64,000 bases of DNA. It comes from Pyropia yezoensis. Lineage: Eukaryota; Rhodophyta; Bangiophyceae; Bangiales; Bangiaceae. The position numbers and the translations under genes are program-made. The notes beneath the pieces are model-generated. The model ran no database searches, had not been told where the DNA came from, and saw only the letters and a list, made by a program, of their open reading frames with translations. The stretch is from positions 10,383,119 through 10,447,118 of the forward strand of contig CM020618.1 in the NCBI GenBank assembly GCA_009829735.1, written 5' to 3'. Positions within the stretch are counted from its first letter, which is position 1, and each line of letters opens with the position of its first letter. Shown here one piece after another: positions 10,641 to 22,003 of the stretch.

Positions 10641-11280
10641 GGTGCAGGCAGGCGGGAGGGGCGGCGGCTGGCCGTGGGGTGCGGCCGCCGTCGGGATCGG
10701 CTGCTGGTTGGCGGAGGTGGCGGCGGCAGCCCGGGGGGCGGGTCGGCTGGGTGGGGGTGTGGCAGCCGACTGGATGGGGTGGGCGGCTGCTGGCTGGGTG
10801 CGCAGGGCGCTGCTGGTGGGGGGGGGTGGGCGACTGCCGGGTGGCGGTGGGCCTTTTCGCCGGGGGTGGGGCGGCTGCTGGCTGATGCGGGGGGCAGCTG
10901 CTGGCTAGGGTCGGGCACGGCAGCTGGATGGCGGGGAGTCCGGCTGCTGGCTGCAGCGGGGGTCGGCTGTTGGCTGGGGTCAGGCGCGGCAGCTGGATGG
11001 CAGAGGGTCCGGCTGCTGGCCGGCAGGGGGGGTTGGGCGAATGCTTGCTTGGGGGGGGGGGCGGCTGGTTGCTGTGGGGGGGGGCGGCAGCTGGCTGGCG
11101 GTGGAGGCGGCTGCTGGCTGGCGCGGGGGCGGGGGCGGCTGCTGTTTGTGCGGGGGCGGTTGATGGCGGGGCGGTGGGGGCGGTGGCAGGCCGGAAACGG
11201 CGGCTGCCGTCTGGTGGGGGGTGCTGCATGGCGGGCGGGAAAGGCACCTGGCGGGGGATGCGGCCGCTGGCTGGCTGCCG
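10640..11280 (+). repeat. Left arm of GC-rich inverted repeat (GGCTGCTGGCTG family)
   Basis: The G-rich strand is built of degenerate GGCGGCTGCTGGCTG units, with segments such as CTGGATGGGGTGGGCGGC, GTGCGCAGGGCGCTGCTG and GGGCGACTGC. The same segments recur in reverse complement and in the opposite order at 11430-11760. ORFs through it encode only Gly/Cys/Trp-rich low complexity. Confidence 0.6.
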
Positions 11281-11429
11281 CCAGGTGGGGTCGTTTGCTG
11301 TACTTTCTTCTTTGTTCTATGGTGACGTTCTACACCCAGCTTGGCCAAGTGAGGGAACATGAATGTGGTGAAGCACATCTGACGCGTGCCTTGGAAGACG
11401 TCCTTTTCTACCGACTCCGACAGCCCCCC
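11281..11429. other. Unique loop of the inverted repeat
   Basis: About 150 bp of normal composition between the two arms, without a recognisable gene. Confidence 0.4.
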
Positions 11430-11760
11430 CTTCTCTGCCAGAAAGCAGCCGCCCCCCCTGCCAGCCAGCTGTCGCCTCCCCCACCAGCAATCAACCGCCC
11501 CCCCCAGCCAGCAGTCGCCCAACCCCCCCAGTCAGCTAGCAGCCGGACACCCCGTCAGCCAGCTGCCGCGCCCCACCCCAGCCAGCAGCGGCCCCCTCCT
11601 GCAGCCAACAGCCGCCGTGCCCCCGGCCACCAGCCTGACTGCTAGCCAGCAGTCGCCTACCCCGCCCCACCAGCAGCACCCTGCGCACCGATCCAGCCGC
11701 CGCCCACCCCATCCAGCTGGCTGCAGCGGCCTCCCAACCGCATAGGCGGCACGGCGGCGA
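11430..11760 (-). repeat. Right arm of GC-rich inverted repeat
   Basis: C-rich counterpart of 10640-11280, for example CAGCAGCACCCTGCGCAC and GCCCACCCCATCCAG near 11670-11720, which pair with the left arm around 10770-10820. The arm is shorter than the left one, so pairing is partial. Confidence 0.6.
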
Positions 11761-12640
11761 CGGCGGCGGCGGCGGCGGCTGCAACATGAGCGGCCGCCGG
11801 CAGTGGCTGTTGGCCTGTCAGCGGCGGCCGGCGATGTGGCGCCGCTGCGCGCGTGCGCTGCACGGAGAGCGTGAGGCGGTGAGCCACAGGGAGGGGGCGT
11901 GGGCGCCCCGGCGGGGCTCTGCTCCGCCATAGCACAGTGGTTCCTCACGAGGCGACGCCGCCGCCACGGGGGATTGCCCGCCCTTTGTTCCTCGCGCAGC
12001 CTCCTTCCCCCACCCCCCCCCCCCCCCCCCCCCCCTCCCTTACGGCTCATCCCAGCCTGTCCTCCTCGTCCTCCTCACTCCCGCGTCGCCCTCGCCGAGG
12101 ATGTCAAAGCTGTGCACCGAACTCCCACCAACCACGTCCTCCAGGTCCATCTCCCGCCCTTCGTCGCCACCGCCGTCGCCGCCCCCGCCGCTGTCACGTC
12201 ATCGGGAGCGGCAGCTTCAGCGCCATCGCCGCCGCCGTCGGCGGCGCCGCCACCGCCGCCCACACCGCCCGTCGCGGCGGGTGCGGTCCGGGCGGCCGCC
12301 CGCACGGCGGCGGCGGCGACGACGCGTCGGAGCGGCGGTCGCCGCTGACCGCCTTGCGGGTCTTAAGAGGTGGAGGCGGGCGGCCGGCAGCGACGGCAGC
12401 GGCGGCGGCAGCGGCGGCGGCGGTGGCGGCGGTGGGGGTGGTGACCGCGCCGCCGCCGCCGCTGCCGCTGCCCGCCGCTACTACCACGGCGGCCACGGAC
12501 CCCGCCGCCGCCGCCGGCGCCGCCACGTCCACGGCGTCGGCGACCGCGACGCCGTCGGCGCCACGCGATGCCGGGCTCAGGTGCCATGCACACGCCCAGT
12601 TAAGGGCGGACATCTGGGTCAGAACGGATGTATCTCATTG
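11761..12640. repeat. CGG/CCG simple-repeat and poly-C region
   Basis: Contains a C run of about 30 bases interrupted once near 12010-12037 and dense GGC/GCC trinucleotide stretches at 12180-12560. Long ORFs on both strands are Ala/Gly/Arg-rich and overlap each other, as expected of trinucleotide repeats. I do not accept them as genes. Confidence 0.55.
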
Positions 12641-13955
12641 GCTGAAAACTCTCCACTACACCGAGAAAAAGCGCAGAGAGACGCGCCAGACAGGCACCAA
12701 CGGGTACCTGGAGACAGACTGGCGCAAGAGAAACATATAGAATCCGTGGGATAACACTTTCACCTCATGACCTCGACCACCGTAAAAAATGACATGAGAT
12801 GTGAACAAATTATTGACTTTTGGAAAACATGTTGGCCTCGGGTAGATGTCAAATAGTCGCCTCCCGTCACCGTCTTGCCACATGGGCTACGCCCATCTGT
12901 CCGCCCCCCTGCACCCGCCCCCTCTCTTACTGTCCATTTGGTCCATTCTCGCGCTCTTCCTCCACAGGCACCCCAGTGGCCCCCCCGCATCACGCATGCG
13001 GAAAGGCCCCCGTTCTCCCGCCACCCCTCCGAGAGGCGCTGGCACGTCCGCAGCAATGTGTACACATGAGTTTAGACAGCCACCGACCAAGGTATACCCC
13101 AGCAGCAGCTAGTGGTCCCCCGACCAGCCAGCCCTCTGGTAACTCTCTCTGTCTCTTCCCCACCTTCGTCCCCTCTCACCCATCCCCCTTCTCTCCTCCT
13201 CAAAGCTGTTCCCAAAAGTCATTCCTGCCCGTCCTACGAGCCGTAGGACAGCACCTTGCGACCGTTGAGCGGCTGCGTCGGCCGCTCCGTCAGCACCACC
13301 ACCCCCTATTTGAGGAGCGCGCGGCCGAGGCGAACCAGCTGCGCCTGGCTCGCCATGATGACCTTCCGCGGCATAACCTAGGTGACGCCCTCGGAGCACG
13401 GCGTCGTCGTCAGCGTGTGCCAGGCGGTGGGACAGCCGCGACCCACGCAAACACACACCCCACGCCCCTGCACCCCACAAAACCGCACCTATTTCTACAT
13501 TGAAAAGCACTCCCTCCCTCCCCTCGCCTTCACTCTTCTCGCGTCGTTCTCCTCGCGTCATCTGCGACAGCTGCCCGAGGAAGCCGCACGCCGACGCGGC
13601 CATCAAACACAGATTCATAAAATGGCGCCCCCTCCTCACCCCCTTAGCACCATTGTATGTCTCCACTAAAGTTCTCCTCCTGGAGGTCTAAATACGACTG
13701 TCCTACACGCCGCTCTCTTCACCACATGCCAGATGTATAGATAGATGGCGAGCAGAAAAGATTCAAATATTTTAAAAAAAAACTTTTCAGATGTCACGGA
13801 CAGCTTCAATCAAAGTTCAAAAGCGTCCCTAATCAAAACACAAAATCTCGTATGTGCATGGCACCCGAGCCCGTTGCCGCGTCCGGAGTTGTCACACACA
13901 CGAAAGTCCAGCCAACGCGTTTTGGCACCCTCGCTCCCCCCTCCAGCTACCTCGG
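12641..13955. other. No gene recognised
   Basis: Mixed composition with pyrimidine-rich stretches (about 13120-13240, 13500-13560). A segment at 13240-13420 is GC-balanced and codon-like in both directions but matched no family I could name. Confidence 0.3.
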
Positions 13956-15518
13956 ATTCTTTACAACAGTCTTTTCAAAGAAATGTGCAGCCCTGTGAGT
14001 GGCTAACAAGAAATTTGGGAATTTTCATGACCCCAAATTTCACCCCACGCCATAGAGGCCGTGAGGGACGGTCGGGCGCAGCCCCGGGTACGCGGCCACC
14101 CGGTTCTTGCGCATGAGTTGTCCCCGCGTCTGAATCTACCCCACGCTTTGCAGGAACCCCCCCCTCCCCCCCTCCTCCAGTCGCCTTGACGCCTCCCCCT
14201 TCATCACCCCCCCCGCCCACCCGCCGAGGTCTGAAGATGACACCCCTTCCCCCATCAATAACCCCGTTCTGCTGCTGTTACCACGGGCATTCTCAGACAT
14301 TGCTGAGATGTCCTTGGGAACCGTCCGCAGGTATAATATAGTGGTCGAAAAGCCTCCGAGATGCAGGGGACCGTACATCCGCCACCCGGGGTAGAGCCAA
14401 GGCCCTGGGGGGACCGCACCTCGCCCGAGACGTGAAACGGCGCCCCCTGCACAGTGGTGCTTAAAGGGAGGTTCAAGAAAACGCCCTAAATCGGGTTTGC
14501 GGGTGGCGGATGCGAGTGCGGGCCCCCTCTCACGGTACTGTCCGCCCCAGCACTCTCTATTTTTTTTGCGTACCTTCTGTGGCCGTTTCGTCGGGCGACA
14601 TACGCGCTGCATACGACCATTACGTGAAGCACCATGCGCTGTGCTACAAGAGCATGTGCCCCGACACGGCGTTTGTCTCCCGACCATCACCGTCGTGTGC
14701 GCCCCACAGCAGCTGTCAAAATAGACCCGCAGAATATTGTGGAATCGAGAAACCTGCTGTGGAAGGGGCCTAAAAACGCGCATTTCGCTGATGGAGGTGC
14801 TGGACGTTAGAGAGTGCTGGTTGGCTGATACTCGCCCAGTCATCAGGACCAGACCGCGTGATTTTTTTTATTGGTTGATCCTCGCGAAGTCGTCATCCGG
14901 AGCCTTCCCGCAAACGTGTGCCCCGCAAAGTTTTGCATAGGGCCCGCAGCGTTTGCGCAAAAACCGAGAGAAAACGGCGTGACACGGCCATCCGCAAACC
15001 GTCTGTGAACTCGCCTGCGGGTCCATAAACAGGTCAAAACAGGCTTTTCCTGAACCTCCCTTAAAGCACCACTGCGCTGCGCAGGGCCCACCCCTGTTTG
15101 ACCTCGCCAACCCCGGGTGTGACGTGTACTGAGCCTTTGAGGGGGGCGCCGGACGAGGGTCGGGGGCTTTGGGCGCTGCAAGAGTTGATGAGGAGGGGAG
15201 GGGGGCCTTTATGGTGTGGTGCGTGGCTCCCGCATCCGCTCTTTGAGGAACGGTTGACTCTTTGCTTTTCGTTCTTCTCTTTTCTTTTCCATTCTCACCA
15301 GCCCCACACGGCCGCGACAACGGGTGCTGGTGAACACGTGTGCATTCCTCGATTTCATCAGGCCCGAAGGATGAAACTGCTCTGACAAGTCCCTATTGAG
15401 CCAACGCGGTGAGAGAATCGTCTCACACAGCGATCGAATTGATCTTCGTCGGCCAATGAGGAGACGAGGGAGCCAGTGAAACCCAGTATGCACAAAAGAC
15501 ACCCTCTTAACTAGGCGT
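13956..15518 (-). mobile_element. Third copy of the ~960 bp TIR element, interrupted by an hAT-like insertion
   Basis: Reverse-complement relative of 47689-48648 and 61952-62907. Its right end reads CTTAACTAGGCGT at 15506-15518, the terminal repeat seen in the other copies. The left terminus near 13956 is degraded. The two halves (13956-14452 and 15075-15518) are colinear with the uninterrupted copies, and the 14453-15074 insertion separates them. It is clearly diverged from the other copies and therefore older. No transposase is encoded. Confidence 0.65.
14453..15074 (+). mobile_element. hAT-like non-autonomous element nested in the ~960 bp repeat
   Basis: About 620 bp with terminal repeats AGTGGTGCTTAAAGGGAGGT at the left and, at the right, the reverse complement of CAGTGGTGCTTTAAGGGAGG. 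CAGTGG-type ends are typical of hAT elements (family knowledge). Comparison with the empty sites near 48128 and 62395 shows the insertion directly. An imperfect 8 bp duplication is visible (CCCTGCAC at 14445-14452, CGCTGCGC at 15075-15082, 6 of 8 matching). Part of the interior (about 14515-14640) resembles the foldback element at 25995-26375. Confidence 0.65.
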
Positions 15519-15764
15519 GAGCGGGGGGGGGGGGGGCCTGGCCGCCGGCACTTCACGCGTTAATTGATGTAATTCTTGTCGTCACGGCCGACTGCAATGC
15601 CCCGGGTGGCAAGTGCACGCATAATACAGTGCGTACGCGATTATGGCTGGGGGTCTCGTGTACAAGTAGCCCTCTCCTGTTCCACACTGTGTGTTGCACG
15701 TTCCGGACTGTTCCGACCGCGATGTACACTCAAGTACAGTAGACACTGGGCATATCATTGCCCT
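15519..15764. other. Short flank between repeat element and gypsy element
   Basis: Begins with a run of 14 G at about 15524-15537. I found no LTR here, which supports 5' truncation of the gypsy element that follows. Confidence 0.35.
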
Positions 15765-15971
15765 ATGTGGAGTAAACGCATTGAACAACTCGTTAAGAAT
15801 GCGAGTAAGAATTCGGCTACGAACGAAGTACGTTCACTCCGCGAGGGTGGACCTCGACCGGTGGTGGCGGTCGCCACACCCTCGGCGGCGGGGGCGGACA
15901 CGTCGTCCTCGGACTCGTCGTCTTCCCCTTCGCCCTCGGATTCCGACGCCAAGTCGGCGGGAAACGAATGA
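15765..15971 (+). pseudogene. gag: Remnant of gypsy gag C terminus (element 1)
   Basis: A short frame of 68 codons ending at TGA 15969-15971. It is Ser/Asp-rich near the end and finishes with AGNE, the same last four residues as the complete gag of the element at 50569-52752. The stop overlaps the pol ATG as ATGA. The zinc knuckle and the rest of gag are missing, so the element was truncated at its 5' side. The ATG at 15765 is probably not the original start. Confidence 0.5.
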
Positions 15972-18900
15972 CCGTTGGAGCTGGCCGTCCTAAGCTCACA
16001 ACGGCAGCCTCGGCCGAGTGGGTCAAGAGGACGAACCAACCCTTCCGGATACTGCGGCGACCTAAGGGAGTCCGCCCACCTCGGTTAGGACTCCCCAAGA
16101 GCGTAAACCCACGTCGGGTAATCGCGGTGCTGACGGGTGAGAACTTCCAGGTGGCTGGACGGGTGCAACTAGCCCCCGTCCGTGCCTGTTGTGCCCGTAT
16201 CGTACTTGATACCGGGTCAGGAGCCTCCTCGATACGCAAGTCGCTATTACCCAAGGAGATGAAGATCCAACGCTGGAGGTCTAAGGCCGACCATACGATT
16301 GACATCAATGGTGGGGTACTTCCCATTGTTGGTGCCGTGACCCTACCAACTAGGTTGGGAACCCATGAGGTCGACGTGACCTATGGAGTAGTCGAGAATA
16401 TATCAGTGCCCCTGCTTCTGGGTACCCCTTATGTCGTAACACAAGTGCCTTTGATTTGTGGCCCTGAGTATTGGGTTAAGTTGATGAATGGGGAGACCAT
16501 CCCCATTCTTGGTAAGGGAAAGTCTGTGGCTCCTGTGACGGTCTCACAGTCGAAGCCTGTTTGGTACGTGAGAGAAGTGTTTACTGCTACTCTGCGTTTA
16601 GCCCAGGTCACGTTGCCCCCCAACTCGGTGGCGCACGTTGACGTTGTAACTGATTATACGGGGAACGGGTTGGTGCACCCTCACCCTCGTCTTGCTCGCA
16701 AGCACCAGGTGCATGTTGCCCTTGGCACGATGGACTCCAAAGCCGGAGTCCCGTGGTGGATTCAGGTGATGAACCTGAGCTCTTCGCCCAAGTACTTCAA
16801 GTCGGGGGCCAAGTTCGGCTATATCGACCAACATGAGGGACCAGTAGGAGCGGTCACCCTCAACGCGGGCGCGAGTAGCGACCAGAAGTCCGAAAAGGAG
16901 AAGCACCAAGCCAAGCCGGCTGCCTCTCCTCGACCCCATGTGAACATGGAGAATGTTCCACCCAGGTTGAGGGTTCAAGTTGAACGCCTCTTGGACCAAT
17001 ATCACAAGTTGTGGGATGGTCAATTGGGACTCATGAGAGCTACCCAACACCGGATCGAGTTGAAGCCCGGTGCACCCCCTATACGCCAACAACCGTACAG
17101 GGGAGGGCCCCGTTCAAGGGCCCTCGTCAAGGAGCAAGTCGCTCGCATGGAGGCCCTCGATGTGATCGAGGCCAGCAACGCCGAGTGGGCGAGTCCGGTG
17201 GTCATTGTCCCCAAAGTTGATGGGACCCCACGGTTCTGTATCGACTATCGTAAGCTCAACGAGAGCACGGTGAAGGACAGTTATCCCCTACCTAGGATGG
17301 ACGACTGTCTGGACTCACTGGGGGCGGCAAACGTGTTCTCTACCCTAGACTGTAACGCGGGGTATTGGCAAATTCCCATTGCCCCGGAGGACAGGCATAA
17401 AACTACCTTTACCTGTCACTGTGGTACCTACCAGTGCAAGCGACTACCGGTTGGACTGTGCAACGCGCCGGCAACTTTCAGGCGCGCCATGGACATGATT
17501 CTGGCCGGAGTACGGTGGCAGATCTGTCTTGTGTACCTAGACGATATCACTGTGTTCTCCAGAAGTCCGAAGGAGCACATTGGCCATCTTGGCCAGGTGT
17601 TCAAGCTACTTGCTGACGCCGGTGTGTCGCTGAAGGCGAGCAAGTGCCACCTCTTCACTCAGGAGGTGGAATACTTGGGACATGTTGTCCGTCCGGGGCG
17701 CCTCAGTGTCAACGAGAAGAACTTGAGGGCCATCCGTAAGGCTCAGTACCCCCGGACCCAGACCCAGATGAGGAGCTTCCTCGGGATGTGTAGCGCGTAC
17801 CGAAGTTTCACCAAGGGCCTCGCCAAGGTGGCGAAGCCGCTGAATGAGCTAGTTAGCTCGACGCTACCGAAGAACCTGCCTCCCCCCAGTCGGGTGGAGC
17901 AGGAATCCTTTGAGACTCTTCGGGATCTACTGCTGAAGCCCCCTATCTTGGCTATTCCCAGGTTGGGAGGCCACTACATCCTGGATGTGGACGCTAGCTA
18001 CGACCAACTTGGTTGTGTTTTGCTTCAGCAGCAGCCGGACAAGGAGTACTTGCCGGTGGGATACTTCAGCTAGGGGCTGAACTCGGCCGAGAAAAACTAT
18101 GGAGTCACCGAGTTGGAAGGACTCGCAGTGGTGTGGGCGGTGACGTCACTTCGTCACTACCTAGAGGGTGAGAAGTTCCTCATCCGCTGTGACCACCGCG
18201 CGTTGCAGTTCATCTTTAAGACGGACTGCACGAACACACGCCTCAACAGGTGGAGGGTGCGACTGGCACCCTTCAACTTTGATATTGAGTACCGACCTGG
18301 CAGGCAACATGCCCTTGTCGACGGCCTTTCTCGGGTACCTACCGAGGGGCTGGACACTAACTCAGTCGATGAGGACATCCCCATCGTGGGGGTAGTCACG
18401 CGCTCGGGTCAGGCGTTGGACCCCGAGGCGCCAGGGAACAAGAAGTACTTGCCCCTGTCCCTGGACGAGGTGGTGAAGGCCCAGGGCGAGGACTCCTTCT
18501 GCAAGTCGCAGAGGGATACGCTGGATACGGTGGCGGAGACGCGGTTCTTCATCGGAGACGATGGCCTCCTCTTGAGGAGGGGGGTAATCCAGGGGACCGA
18601 ACAACTTGTCGTCCCCGCATCCCTCAAGGACAGTATTCTTGAGAGGGAGCATAAAGCTCCCACAGGTGGACACCTGGGGTCTAGTAATCTGTACCAGACC
18701 CTGAGGACCAGGTACTACTGGCCGTCCATGATGGTGGACATCTACAGTTGGGTGGCTGCCTGCACAAGTTGTGCACAGAACCGTCTGATGGAACGGCGGC
18801 CGACTACGGCTATGGTACTGTTCCCGGCGAAGGAGCCCTTTGCCGCGTTGGCAGTGGACATCCTTGGGCCCCTGCCAGTGACCGAGGAGGGCAACCAGTA

Positions 18901-19948
18901 CCTCCTGGTCATCTGCGATCGCTTCACGAATCTTACGCGAGCGATCCCCCTGGCAGAGATCACGGCCATGTCGGTCGTGTCAGCCTTCCTAGATCACTGG
19001 GTTGCCGCGTATGGCATCCCGGATAGTACCCTATCCGACAATGGACCGCAATTTGCGTCTGTACTGTTTCAGGGAGTGCTGGATATGTTGGGGGTTCAGG
19101 CAAACTATGCCACCCCCTACCACCCACAAACTAATGGGCAGGTGGAGCGCTTCAACAAAACTATTGTTCGGCAGCTGCGCCACTATGTGAGTTAGCACGT
19201 GAAAACGTGGGACCAATACATTTCTATTCTTACGACTGCCTACAATTCGCAGGTTCACTCTTCTACCGGGGAAGTACACCTCGCTTTTGTGACCCCCCGT
19301 CGCGTGCGGTCTATTGCCGTACGGCGGCCGCTCCCAACTAGGGGGGCCGATGGCAGTACGCCTACTCCCACTGAGAGTAAGGCGGAGTTCGCTGCTAGGC
19401 TTGAAAAACTCGTCCAAAAAGTCAGGGCTGAGTTGGACAAAGCGCAAAAGCGCTACAAGCGTACTTTTGACAAAAAGGTGCGCAATGCTAAGCATGTCCC
19501 CGAGCAGGGTGACTGAGTACTGGCTCACTCACACACCCCAACTGGGGGTAAGTTGGTGCTCCAGACGAAGGGGCCATACCAGGTCCTTCGTACAGATGGA
19601 CGGCGGTTCACCATCGAAAGTGACGATGGGGTCCGCACAGTAAACGGACAGGACGTGGTGAAAGTTGCACCACCTCCTGCAGGCGACCCGGATTGGGCGC
19701 GTGCGCAGAAGGCGTGGCGCCTGCCTTCACTACCTGCGGCCAAACAGGGCCCGCAGGAGTACGTGTTCGATAAGTTCATCGACCACGGGTGGGATGAGGA
19801 CACTAACCGCCTCATGTTGAGGGTGCGTTGGTTCGGCTATAAGGCCAAGGATGATACGTGGGAATACGTGGAGGACCTTCCCGCTGAGAAGGTCCAGGAA
19901 TACTGCGCCCGGAATGACATCGACCCTAACTGCCCTCCCTCAACGTGA
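15968..19948 (+). pseudogene. pol: Ty3/gypsy pol polyprotein with three in-frame stops (element 1)
   Basis: One frame carries aspartic protease, reverse transcriptase, RNase H, integrase and chromodomain. Visible motifs are protease DTG at residues 81-83, reverse transcriptase YLDD at 523-526, integrase HHCC and DDE core (AVDILGPL, SDNG, VERFN), and a chromodomain near the end (about 19760-19880). The frame is broken only by stop codons: TAG 18071-18073 near the start of RNase H, TAG 19193-19195 in the integrase, and TGA 19514-19516 after it. There is no frameshift in about 1,326 codons. By comparison with the intact element the stops stand at Arg, Glu and Trp positions, consistent with point mutations. 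The product would copy and integrate the element's DNA. Confidence 0.85.
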
Positions 19949-20059
19949 GGGAAGGCCAAGTGACAGTGCCAAGAGAGTGCTTCAAGTCGAAGTGGTACGG
20001 AGAGTGGCTTTCAACTACAGCCCTAACCCTCACACTCTCACAACAAAGGCAGCTGCCAA
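19949..20059. other. Convergent boundary between pol and antisense ORF (element 1)
   Basis: Only about 110 bp separate the ends of the two opposing frames. The palindromic tandem repeats found at the equivalent place in the intact element are not visible here. Confidence 0.4.
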
Positions 20060-21768
20060 CTAGGCACGCATGCTAGACTCTCCAACACCACGGTCCTCGC
20101 CCTCACGTGGAGGCGAGCGGCGAGACCCACGCCGATAACGTTCCCCACCCGTCGACGGGGGCGGCGGCTCCAAGTCGAAACCGTCGCGCCCCTCACGGTC
20201 GCGCAAGTGGCGACGATCGCGGCTACTCTTCTGCTTGGTCTTGCGCGCAAGTTGGCGACGCAGACGCCGGACCGACTCCGTCTCCGACGGGGTAGAGGAC
20301 TCCGAGACGGAATAAGACAACTCGTCTTCCGACAGGGAGAGAAACCGCCGCGAGTGACGGCGACGACGGCGAGGAGGCGAGTATGCCCGGCTCGCGCGAC
20401 GCTTGCCACGCCCAAGTGGGGCTGGCTGGGGCACAATTGACCCAATACGAGCCAACTCGGTCGTCATGAACCCCGCTACCGACTCACAACTCGCGGTCGC
20501 CACCGCAGTACGAACGCGCTCCTCAAGTAGAGGAGTCTCGGAAACCTTGAAGGGTTGCAGTTGACGCGGCCAAGCAAGAAATGGTGCGCACCAACGTGGT
20601 GATCATCATCTCTGAAGTCAAGGGCGTGGCCGGCAATACCAACTTGGGATAGACCGTCAGGAGGGTGGCCCCCAAGTTGGGGGACAACGGGGTGGACGAC
20701 TCAACGGCAACGCTTATCGGGATGTCCCCGTGCGGTTGGAAAGGGACAGGAGGAAGTGGAGAGGCTCGCCGAGTTGGCGGAGCCCGAGAGTAACTGCGAC
20801 CCCTACTCGGGGCCCCCGCAGTGGGTTGAGTCAGGTAGTCATCGGGAGAAGGCACGGCCATCACGATTGCCTTGTCCGGGGGAGGCGCAGTGTGACGATC
20901 CACCCCCGGGGCATACGGGTAGTCCCCGATGCCCAACCCCTCTCGAAGTACCACGCGGCCGTTGTGAAGTTCACGACCGACCCATACGAACTTGCGAAGT
21001 GTGCCATCGTCCTTGGGCCCGCGGGAGAAGCGGCGCAACTTGTGCTCAGTGCTCTCCCACTCGATGAGCTTATGAAGACGCAGCATCTCCTCAAGTAGAG
21101 TGAGCTGTCCTGATGAGCACCCCTCAGCAACTAGCTGAGGGGTGAGCTGCTCCAAACCTTGTATAAGCCGGGGGGGAAGATGCCAGAGCATCCCCCGCCG
21201 CTGGACACAAGACACCCAGGTCGACATGACCTCGAGGAGCCACTGGGTTGCCAACATGGCGGACACCAGGTGGTCCGGGCTAGCCGTCAACATTGTGGAG
21301 CCGAAGTGGTCGAGCAACCGTGGAAGTAAAGCCGGCAACCCGTAGGGGACCTCGACTTGAGGCCACCACTCGGCCTTTTTTGGGGTAGTACTGTTCCTTG
21401 CTAGCAGATGTCTGCTGCGGAAACTCGAGTTGAGCCGAGGTCACCAAGTAGGGACCTCGCCGGTAGTCCTTCTCCATCCCCACATCAAAGTGATGAGTGT
21501 GCGGATTGACGTCGCGAAGGTACGGGGGGCGAGTTGCCACCGCGTCCCAAGTGAAGGTCGGCACGACGCCGGTGCCTGCGGTAGTACCCCCGCGGTCCAC
21601 CATGGCCTTGGCCCGCTGCACGTCTTCGACCTCGTCCTCATCCAGGAAGGCAAACTGGTCCGTCCTGAAGTCGGGAGGAAACCCGACCCTACGGGGGAAC
21701 TTCTCCCGTAGGCGGTCCCATACGCGACTCATCGCTGTGCCAAGTAGGCCACAGCGGAGAACAGTCAA
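20060..21768 (-). CDS. Antisense ORF downstream of pol (element 1), frame-broken
   Basis: Reads opposite to pol. The core is 20523-21768. It has one frame change in a run of six T at 21376-21381; across that run the product reads smoothly from a YYPKK to an AEWWPQVEVP segment. A LLDHFGS...MLWHLPPRL...LLEEML block aligns by eye with CLRYFGS...LFHLPTGV...EFEALL in the antisense ORF of the intact element (57407-59866), so the two are homologous. A second frame change near 20525-20560 may join a Ser/Arg-rich tail (20060-20503, SPPRRRRRHSRRF). An acidic, Gly/Pro-rich segment at about 21802-22004 on the same strand may be its N terminus. No domain is recognised. It could be regulatory, accessory or env-like; the sequence does not say which. 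Confidence 0.6.
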
Positions 21769-22003
21769 CCCCTCCTCATACAGGGGCCAAGCGGGGTAAA
21801 ACTACCGCCCCAAGGCCTCACGTGGAACAACGCGGCCCGCCTCCGGGGGAGATCCCGCCGCCAGCCCAAAGCCGGGTGACGCGGGCATCCCATCCCCCGG
21901 AGCGACCGCGGAGCCCCCGCCGGAAGTCCCGGCGGGCGCTGCATCGTAGGACGTGTCCTCCATACGTTCGTCCAAGGAGTCAGTCTCCACCCCCGGGGTC
22001 ACC

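Noticed and set aside
13240..13420. Possible gene fragment, briefly compared with histone C termini
   Set aside because: Only scattered residues matched, with stops in frame; no family could be defended.
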